A program made the position numbers and the translations under genes. A DNA stretch of 6,820 nucleotides from JBCDBH01 sp039184055 (GTDB lineage Bacteria; Acidobacteriota; Thermoanaerobaculia; Multivoradales; J023). This document shows, piece after piece, positions 1 to 4,883 of the stretch. Below the pieces are notes generated by a model. The model did no database searches, had not been told where the DNA came from, and saw nothing but the letters and a program-made list of their open reading frames with translations. The DNA lies in assembly GCA_039184055.1 (NCBI GenBank), contig JBCDBH010000317.1, forward strand, positions 1 to 6,820, in the 5' to 3' direction. Numbering within the stretch: the first letter of the stretch is position 1; the number at the start of each line of letters is the position of its first letter.

Positions 1-259
1 AGCGTCGGTAACGGTAGACCGGGCAGGTATGACTGCCGAATTGGAGCACGATGGGGCGGCCACGGAGGAGCATGTCGCGCGGCACGGGGTGCCCATCGAG
101 ATCCGTCACCTCCAAGGTCGGCGCTGGGGCGCCGATCGCCGGGGCTTCATCGGCGAAATGACGTAGCGAGCTACCGGCCTGGGTCGGGAAGCAACCGGTG
201 AGGGCGAGGGCCACCAGGGCGAGAAAAATGATGGAAAGAAGCGGTCGGGATGGGTGCAT
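1..259 (-). CDS. Lipoprotein with deiodinase-like/redoxin domain (partial, C-terminus beyond left edge)
   Basis: Read on the minus strand from ATG at 259-257, 86 codons are visible before the window ends. Residues 1-22 form a lipoprotein signal peptide: a basic start (HPSR), a hydrophobic core, then the lipobox LTGC with Cys23 as the predicted lipidated residue. A short linker leads to APAPTLEVTDLDG (about 44-56), the usual entry strand of redoxin/AhpC-like domains, and to PIVLQFGSHTCPVYR (69-83). That last segment resembles the iodothyronine deiodinase active site (LNFGSCT-U-PPF), with Cys79 (TGC) in the selenocysteine position. Bacterial homologues with Cys are known, and their substrates are mostly undefined. 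A GGAG at 269-266 lies 6 bases from the start. Inference: a membrane-tethered periplasmic thiol oxidoreductase. A generic TlpA/ResA-like redoxin is the alternative; the usual CxxC is not seen (TCPVY), which favours the deiodinase-like reading. The missing C-terminus limits certainty. Confidence 0.75.
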   Translation of the reverse strand, partial: MHPSRPLLSIIFLALVALALTGCFPTQAGSSLRHFADEAPAIGAPAPTLEVTDLDGHPVPRDMLLRGRPIVLQFGSHTCPVYRYRR

Positions 260-267
260 GCGAGGCT

Positions 268-292
268 CCGAATGGTTCCTTCTTGCATTCGG
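268..292 (-). promoter_or_regulatory. Hairpin in the leader of the lipoprotein gene
   Basis: A perfect 7-bp inverted repeat (CCGAATG / CATTCGG) encloses an 11-base loop. Read on the minus strand, the loop carries AAGAAGGA, a purine-rich ribosome-binding-like sequence. The proximal stem arm overlaps two bases of the likelier GGAG site (269-266). It lies in the 90-base gap between the transporter stop and the lipoprotein start. It could affect translation of the second gene or mark an mRNA processing point. There is no T-run on either strand, so it is not a convincing terminator. The function is inferred only. Confidence 0.35.
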
Positions 293-349
293 CCGTCTCG
301 CGTCGGCGGTTTGCGTGTTTCGCACGACGTGGCTCAGGAATCAGCCTCG

Positions 350-1534
350 TCAATCACTCGAATCGGGAATCAAAATGACCACGACGAGCGCCGCCACCAG
401 TGCCAGGCCACCGGCCACATAGTAGGGCAGGGCGGCGCTCAGGTCGTAGAGTGCTCCGGCGGTCACGGGACCGACGGCGCGTGCCGCGGCTCCCACCGAT
501 TGGCCGGTTCCGAGCGCTTTGCCGTGTGCGGTGGTCCCCGCCGTTTCGGAGAGGATCGTGGCGAGCGTCGGGGAGGTCAAGCCGCGGCCGAAGGCCAGCA
601 CGCCGAGAGGCAAGAACGTCCACCCGAGAGTGGGCGCGGCAGGCAAGAGCAGCAACGCGGTACCCATCAAGGCGACGCCACAGGCCGCGACCCGTCGCAC
701 ACCGAGCTTGGCGAGCGGTCGGATCAGTCCGCCTTGCACGATGATCAGAACGAGACCGACAAAGGCCAGCACACCGCCGAAACCCGCGGTCCCGAGACCG
801 AACCGTGCGCCGCCGTAGTAGGCGAACGTAGTCTCCATCGATACGAAAGCGAACATGCCGAGGAAGATCGCGACCAGGACCGGCCATGCTTTGGTGGTCG
901 AGCCGTCGCCTTGTTCTTCGGCGTTTGGCGTCTGAGGGTGGTGACGTGCTGGCTCACGGAGGAAGAAGATCGCCGACAGGAAGTTGATCGACGCCAAACC
1001 GGCGGCGGTGAACGCCGCCTGGGCGAACGAGAAATCGAGCAAGGATTGCAAGGCCGCGCCCATCGCCGGTCCGACGACGAAGCCGAGTCCGATCGATGCA
1101 CCGATCATTCCCATGGCCTTCGGACGCTGAGAACGATCGGTCACGTCGGCGGCATAGGCCTGGGCGGTCGACGTGCTGCTCGCGAAGAGACCGGCGCCGG
1201 CACGGACGATCGTCAGCAACACCAGATTCGGCGCCAGACCGGAGAGGATCAAGCCGATACAGGCGCCACCGATACTGGTCAGCAACACGGGGCGACGACC
1301 AAAGCGGTCGGAGAGACGGCCCCAGAGTGGCGCGCCGATCATCTGGGCCGCCGAATACACCGTCAGGAGCAAACCGAGCTCGAAGCCCGAGGCGCCGAGG
1401 GTCTCGGCCCAGAACGGCAGAAACGGCAGGATCAAGCCGAAGCCGAGCAGATCGAGGAACACCGTGGTGTAGAGCAGGATCAAGGATGGCCGTGTATCCG
1501 CGACGTGGGCGGCCGCCGGCTTGTCGTCTTGCAT
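350..1534 (-). CDS. MFS transporter, TetA-like DHA1 drug:H+ antiporter type
   Basis: A complete 394-aa protein, the usual size for 12-TM major facilitators. Visible landmarks are: TM1 with DLLGFGLILPFLP (28-40), the D-x-x-G-x-G-L-I-x-P-x-L-P signature of TetA-like antiporters; motif A GRLSDRFGRRP (72-82) in the TM2-TM3 loop; motif C-like GLGFVVGPAMGA (149-160) in TM5, typical of drug:proton antiporters; a hydrophilic central loop at about 193-216; and SVGAAARAVGPVTAG (346-360) in TM11. It should export a small molecule across the inner membrane in exchange for protons; the substrate is unknown. The ATG at 1534 has no clear Shine-Dalgarno sequence. There is no internal Met before TM1, so the start is the best available. 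It is divergent from the carbamoyltransferase operon and 90 bases upstream of the lipoprotein gene on the same strand. It may export the product of the neighbouring operon, but only position suggests this. Confidence 0.93.
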   Translation of the reverse strand: MQDDKPAAAHVADTRPSLILLYTTVFLDLLGFGLILPFLPFWAETLGASGFELGLLLTVYSAAQMIGAPLWGRLSDRFGRRPVLLTSIGGACIGLILSGLAPNLVLLTIVRAGAGLFASSTSTAQAYAADVTDRSQRPKAMGMIGASIGLGFVVGPAMGAALQSLLDFSFAQAAFTAAGLASINFLSAIFFLREPARHHPQTPNAEEQGDGSTTKAWPVLVAIFLGMFAFVSMETTFAYYGGARFGLGTAGFGGVLAFVGLVLIIVQGGLIRPLAKLGVRRVAACGVALMGTALLLLPAAPTLGWTFLPLGVLAFGRGLTSPTLATILSETAGTTAHGKALGTGQSVGAAARAVGPVTAGALYDLSAALPYYVAGGLALVAALVVVILIPDSSD

Positions 1535-1569
1535 GGGGCGGCGAGGCTACCACGGCTCGAGGGCATCGG

Positions 1570-1598
1570 ATGACAAGCGACCGACCCTGTGGTAGAAC
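1570..1598 (+). promoter_or_regulatory. Candidate sigma70-type promoter for the carbamoyltransferase operon
   Basis: ATGACA (1570-1575) matches five of six bases of the -35 consensus. TAGAAC (1593-1598) matches four of six of the -10 consensus, and the spacer is 17 bases. Transcription would start near 1605, leaving a leader of about 70 bases before the ATG at 1676. The site lies in the 141-base divergent region between the transporter and the operon, where a promoter is expected. The -10 match is weak, and this was found by eye. Confidence 0.35.
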
Positions 1599-1662
1599 AC
1601 GGCGACCCGCGAGCCGTCGTGGCTTTTCGCGTGCCGTTCCTGTCTTCGATCCACCCCAGCCT

Positions 1663-1666
1663 AGGA
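1663..1666 (+). promoter_or_regulatory. Ribosome binding site that fixes the carbamoyltransferase start
   Basis: AGGA lies 9 bases before the ATG at 1676. The same frame is open back to an ATG at 1589, which would add 29 residues lacking family similarity. The site and the protein beginning MKILGISCYYHDAA, the typical start of this family, both support 1676. Confidence 0.6.
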
Positions 1667-1675
1667 CAGATCCGT

Positions 1676-3487
1676 ATGAAGATCCTCGGTATCTCCTGCT
1701 ATTACCACGATGCCGCCGCCGCTTTGGTGGTCGACGGCGAGGTGGTTGCCGCGGCCTCGGAAGAGCGTTTCACGCGTATCAAGCAGGATCCGGAATTCCC
1801 GGAACACGCCATTCGCTATTGTCTCGACCACGCCGGCATCGGTGAGGCCGATCTCGACTACATCGCCTTTTACGACAAACCGTTTTTGAAGTTCGAACGG
1901 CTGCTCGAGACGTTCATTGCCACGGCGCCGATCGGCCTGCCGGCGTTTTACAAAGCGCTGCCCGTGTGGCTCAAGAAAAAGCTGTTCATTCCCAAGCTGA
2001 TCCAAGACGCGCTGCCCGATTCAAATGCCAAGCTCCTCTTCACGGAGCACCACGAGTCGCACGCCGCGTCGGCCTTCTATCCGTCTCCGTACCAACGCGC
2101 CGCCTTTCTCACCATCGACGGTGTCGGTGAGTGGGCGACCACCAGTTGGGGCATCGGTGATGGCGCCGATTTGAAGATCCACCAGGAAATTCACTTTCCG
2201 CATTCGATCGGCTTGCTCTATTCCGCTTTCACCTACTACACCGGGTTCAAGGTCAACTCGGGTGAGTACAAGGTGATGGGGCTGGCGCCGTACGGCGAGC
2301 CGACATACGTCCAGACGATCCTCGATCACATCATCGACCTCAAAGAAGACGGCTCGTTCCGTCTCGACCAGAGCTACTTCGACTACGCCTCGGGTCTGCG
2401 GATGACCAACGACCGCTTCCACAAGCTCTTTGGCGGTCCGCCGCGCAAACCCGAATCCGAGCTCTCGCAAAAAGAGATGGATTTGGCGCGTTCGGTACAG
2501 GTGGTGTGTGAGGAGGCGATGCTACGGATGGCGCGTCACGTGCATCAGGTGACCGGCGAGAAGTACCTCTGCCTCGCCGGTGGTGTGGCGCTCAATTGTG
2601 TCGGCAACGGTCGGATTCTGCGCGAGGGACCGTTCGAGGACATCTTCATCCAGCCCGCAGCGGGTGATGCCGGTGGCTCACTCGGCGCGGCGCTCGCCGC
2701 GTGGCATCTCTACGAGGGCAAGGAACGCACCGCCAAGCCTCGGGGTACCACCAACGGCTCGTATTTCGGTCCCGACTTCACCGACGACGAAATCAAGACC
2801 GTGCTCGATCGTCATGGCGCGAAATACGAGCGGCTCGACGAGAGCGAGATCCCTGGGCGGGTCGCGACGCTGATCGAAGAGGGTAACGTCATCGGCTGGT
2901 TCCAAGGGCGGATGGAGTTCGGACCGCGTGCACTTGGCTCGCGTTCGATCATCGGTGACGCCCGGTCGCGTGAGATGCAGACGACGATGAATTTGAAGAT
3001 CAAATTCCGCGAGTCGTTTCGTCCGTTCGCGCCGTCAGTCTTGGCCGACAACGTTTCCGAGTGGTTCGACCTCGATCGCGAGAGCCCGTACATGCTGCTC
3101 GTCGCACCGGTCCGAGAGGACCATTGGACCGAACACGAACCGGGTTCGACCTCCGGCCTCGACAAGCTCAAAGTCGTGCGCTCGAAGGTGCCCGCGATCA
3201 CCCACGTCGACTATTCGGCGCGTGTCCAAACTGTGCACCAGGACGACAATCCGCTGTACTACGAGATGATCCGCACCTTCCGGGATCGTACCGGTTGCCC
3301 GGTGATCATCAATACTTCGTTCAATGTCCGGGGCGAGCCGATCGTCTGCGAGCCCGAGCATGCCTTCGTGTGCTTCATGCGCACCAACATGGACTACCTC
3401 TGTGTCGGGCCGTATTTGCTCGCCAAGAGCGAACAGCCCGAGTGGCACGAAAAAGACAATTGGCGCGACGAGTTCGTGCTCGATTGA
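1676..3487 (+). CDS. Carbamoyltransferase (NodU/CmcH/TobZ/SxtI family)
   Basis: A complete 603-aa, two-domain O-carbamoyltransferase. This family makes carbamoyl-adenylate from carbamoyl phosphate and ATP, then transfers the carbamoyl group to a hydroxyl on a sugar or natural product. The N-terminal Kae1-like domain (about 1-345) contains His11 in YYHDAA, SEERFTRIK (28-36), the metal site HHESH (His125, His129), TIDGVG (Asp148), the long block around SGEYKVMGLAPYG (195-207), LAGGVALNC (300-308) and AAGDAGGS with Asp331. His11, His125, His129, Asp148 and Asp331 appear to match the catalytic His and the four metal ligands described for TobZ. The C-terminal domain (about 390-570) has GWFQGRMEFGPRALGSRSI (407-425), FRPFAPSVL (448-456) and INTSFNVRGEPIV (545-557). 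All catalytic landmarks are present, so it should be active. It heads a tight operon with two small membrane proteins and a nucleotidyltransferase. The acceptor is unknown; a glycan or secondary metabolite is likely. Confidence 0.95.
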   Translation: MKILGISCYYHDAAAALVVDGEVVAAASEERFTRIKQDPEFPEHAIRYCLDHAGIGEADLDYIAFYDKPFLKFERLLETFIATAPIGLPAFYKALPVWLKKKLFIPKLIQDALPDSNAKLLFTEHHESHAASAFYPSPYQRAAFLTIDGVGEWATTSWGIGDGADLKIHQEIHFPHSIGLLYSAFTYYTGFKVNSGEYKVMGLAPYGEPTYVQTILDHIIDLKEDGSFRLDQSYFDYASGLRMTNDRFHKLFGGPPRKPESELSQKEMDLARSVQVVCEEAMLRMARHVHQVTGEKYLCLAGGVALNCVGNGRILREGPFEDIFIQPAAGDAGGSLGAALAAWHLYEGKERTAKPRGTTNGSYFGPDFTDDEIKTVLDRHGAKYERLDESEIPGRVATLIEEGNVIGWFQGRMEFGPRALGSRSIIGDARSREMQTTMNLKIKFRESFRPFAPSVLADNVSEWFDLDRESPYMLLVAPVREDHWTEHEPGSTSGLDKLKVVRSKVPAITHVDYSARVQTVHQDDNPLYYEMIRTFRDRTGCPVIINTSFNVRGEPIVCEPEHAFVCFMRTNMDYLCVGPYLLAKSEQPEWHEKDNWRDEFVLD

Positions 3488-3496
3488 GGACTGCAC

Positions 3497-3916
3497 ATGT
3501 CGATCATCGCTGAAATCAAGGCACTCGCACCCGATAGCGTCGAGCTGCGCAAATTCGGCCTCGTCGTCGGGGGCGTGTTCTTGGCCATCGGTGCCTTCTT
3601 CGCTTGGCGCGGCGCCGACTGGTACGCCATTCCGATCTATATCGGCTCGCCACTGGTCGTGCTCGGGGCGATCTTCCCGCCGATCTTGAAGCCGGTCTAT
3701 TACGCCTGGATGAGCCTGGCCTTCACTCTCGGTTGGGTGATGACCCGGGTCATCCTGACCATTGCGTACGTCCTCATGATCACCCCGGTGGGGCTCTTTT
3801 TTCGTCTCACCGGTCGCGACGCACTGACCCGCAAGCCGGATCGTGAAGCGGCCACCTACTGGATCGACAAGGACTACCCGATCGCCGACCGGACGCGATT
3901 CGAGAAGTTCTTCTGA
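3497..3916 (+). CDS. SxtJ-like small membrane protein
   Basis: A 139-aa protein starting 9 bases after the carbamoyltransferase stop. Its GAGGA (3486-3490) overlaps that stop, which suggests coupled translation. A short cytoplasmic-looking N-terminus, with the ELRKFG motif at 16-21, precedes TM1 (about 20-37). TM2 is at about 42-64 (IYIGSPLVVLGAIFPP), followed by a long hydrophobic stretch at 68-102 that may be one bent helix or two. The hydrophilic C-tail holds GRDALTRKPDREAATYWIDKD (from 106), ending RFEKFF. The Leu-x-Arg-Lys...Tyr-Trp-Ile tail and the position right after a carbamoyltransferase match the SxtJ family as I recall it, named from saxitoxin clusters, with no established biochemical role. 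It could anchor the soluble carbamoyltransferase at the membrane or bind its substrate; that is inference. Confidence 0.85.
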   Translation: MSIIAEIKALAPDSVELRKFGLVVGGVFLAIGAFFAWRGADWYAIPIYIGSPLVVLGAIFPPILKPVYYAWMSLAFTLGWVMTRVILTIAYVLMITPVGLFFRLTGRDALTRKPDREAATYWIDKDYPIADRTRFEKFF

Positions 3917-3928
3917 CGGGAGTTGACG

Positions 3929-4078
3929 ATGGAATTTCTCAAGCAGTTCTGGGAATTTCTCAAGGTTCGCAAGAAGTGGTGGCTCGGCCCGATCATCGGC
4001 ATGCTGCTCTTGCTCGGATTGCTCTTGGTGTTGACCCAAGGATCCGTAGTCGCGCCGTTCATCTACACCCTCTTTTGA
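3929..4078 (+). CDS. Small single-TM protein, DUF5989/SxtK type (49 aa)
   Basis: ATG at 3929 is preceded by GGGAG (3918-3922) at 6-base spacing and follows the SxtJ-like stop by 12 bases. The product has three parts: an amphipathic N-terminus MEFLKQFWEFLKVRKKWW (1-18) with an EFLK pair seven residues apart, a hydrophobic helix LGPIIGMLLLLGLLLVLTQG (19-38), and a short tail ending APFIYTLF. The F-x-x-F-L-x-x-R-K-K-W-W-L-x-P start and very short length fit the DUF5989 family, which commonly follows carbamoyltransferase and SxtJ genes. The family has no known function. Basic residues before the helix predict the N-terminus in the cytoplasm. It probably assembles with the SxtJ-like protein as a membrane partner of the carbamoyltransferase; this is inferred from gene order only. 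Confidence 0.85.
   Translation: MEFLKQFWEFLKVRKKWWLGPIIGMLLLLGLLLVLTQGSVVAPFIYTLF
3931..3964 (+). repeat. 13-bp direct repeat encoding a heptad-spaced EFLK pair
   Basis: GGAATTTCTCAAG occurs at 3931-3943 and again at 3952-3964, exactly 21 bases apart, so the copies are in frame and seven residues apart. They encode EFLK at residues 2-5 and 9-12 of the 49-aa membrane protein. Identical codons in both copies suggest a local duplication or a conserved heptad in an amphipathic helix lying on the membrane. Confidence 0.7.
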
Positions 4079-4081
4079 GTC

Positions 4082-4858
4082 GTGGTGGGTCGGACATCGC
4101 CGACCCGCGCCGACGTGGTCGGCTTGATTCCCGCCGCCGGCCACGCGCGTCGACTCGGTCGTCTGCCGAGTAGCAAAGAGCTTCTACCCGTGGGGGTGAC
4201 CGAAGACGGTCAACCTCGGCCGGTGTGTGATGCCCTTCTGCGTGCTTTGGCTTCGGCCGAGATCCCGCGTGCCTTGGTTCTCTTGAGGAAAGGCAAGTGG
4301 GATATTCCGGCGTATCTCGGTGAAGGTTCTGCCGCGGGCCCCCGGCTCGCGTTCCTAGCGATCGATCCGACTCCGGACGTCGCCACCACGCTCGACCGTG
4401 CTCGTCCGTTCGTGGCGGGGGCGCGGGTGGCACTCGGTTTTCCTGACATGCTTTTCTCGCCACACGATCTCTTCGATCGCTTGCTCACTCGACAGGAGCA
4501 ATGCGACGCCGACATCGTGCTCGGTGCCGTGCCGTCCGATCAGGCGTGGAAAGCCGACATGGTCGACTTCGACCCCGAGAGCGGTCGAGTCCGACGGATC
4601 GCCGTCAAAGAAGCGGATTGCGGTCTCGAATGGGCGTGGATCTGTGCGGTGTGGACGGCCCGTTTCACCACGTTCTTGGCGGACGAAGTGGCGAGCGACT
4701 CACCCATGACCGGTGAACGGCATATCGGAGTCGTGATCCGCACGGCCCTCGAGTCCGGGTTCGATGTCCGGGTGGTGGCATGCGCTGACGGCCAGTTTCT
4801 CGATATCGGCACCCCGGACGACTATCGACGCGCTTTGACCACGTACCTCGATGGCTGA
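4082..4858 (+). CDS. Sugar-nucleotidyltransferase-like protein (RmlA/GalU-type fold)
   Basis: A 258-aa Rossmann-like nucleotidyltransferase. The N-terminal strand and loop GLIPAAGHARRLG (14-26) followed by SSKELLPVG (30-38) corresponds to the nucleotide-binding G-x-G-x-R-L...K-x-L-x-P-V signature. The first Gly pair is altered to GHARRLG, so it is not the classical GAGTRL form. GFPDMLF (119-125) places Asp122 as a likely metal ligand, and the end FLDIGTPDDYRRAL (239-252) is the typical closing motif of sugar-1-phosphate nucleotidyltransferases. Such enzymes join a nucleoside triphosphate to a sugar phosphate, giving an NDP-sugar. The start codon is GTG, 3 bases after the DUF5989 stop and without a strong Shine-Dalgarno sequence, suggesting coupled translation; GTG at 4085 or 4115 is possible. 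Its place in the carbamoylation operon suggests it supplies the sugar that is carbamoylated, or one used later. Sugar and nucleotide cannot be read from the sequence. Confidence 0.85.
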   Translation: MVGRTSPTRADVVGLIPAAGHARRLGRLPSSKELLPVGVTEDGQPRPVCDALLRALASAEIPRALVLLRKGKWDIPAYLGEGSAAGPRLAFLAIDPTPDVATTLDRARPFVAGARVALGFPDMLFSPHDLFDRLLTRQEQCDADIVLGAVPSDQAWKADMVDFDPESGRVRRIAVKEADCGLEWAWICAVWTARFTTFLADEVASDSPMTGERHIGVVIRTALESGFDVRVVACADGQFLDIGTPDDYRRALTTYLDG

Positions 4859-4875
4859 TGTCGGGGTTTCTCCCA

Positions 4876-4881
4876 TAAAAT
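4876..4881 (+). promoter_or_regulatory. -10-like TAAAAT immediately before the kinase start
   Basis: TAAAAT (4876-4881) stands out as A/T-rich in GC-rich surroundings and sits two bases before the ATG at 4884. No good -35 is seen at 16-18 bases upstream. If it is used, transcription would begin near 4887-4890, close to the second in-frame ATG (4890), giving a leaderless mRNA. No Shine-Dalgarno sequence precedes either ATG, which fits that reading. Confidence is low because the element is short. Confidence 0.3.
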
Positions 4882-4883
4882 AG

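Noticed and set aside
23..25. Selenocysteine in the deiodinase-like protein
   Set aside because: The codon at the active-site position is TGC (Cys), not TGA, so no recoding is needed.
254..1573. Long plus-strand open frame (439 codons) opposite the transporter gene
   Set aside because: The product is a run of Arg, Gln, Glu, Gly and His without hydrophobic core or motifs, as expected opposite a GC-rich membrane-protein gene. The minus strand encodes a clear MFS protein.
1589..1675. ATG at 1589 as start of the carbamoyltransferase
   Set aside because: The extra 29 residues have no family similarity, while ATG 1676 has an AGGA site and the typical family N-terminus.
1676..4078. Saxitoxin biosynthesis cluster
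   Set aside because: Only the carbamoyltransferase, SxtJ-like and SxtK-like genes are seen. This trio also occurs outside toxin clusters, and no polyketide synthase-like, amidinotransferase or oxygenase genes are in the window.
3035..4144. Minus-strand open frame (369 codons) across the carbamoyltransferase end, SxtJ-like and DUF5989 genes
   Set aside because: It overlaps three well-supported genes, lacks recognisable motifs, and has the biased composition of an antisense shadow.
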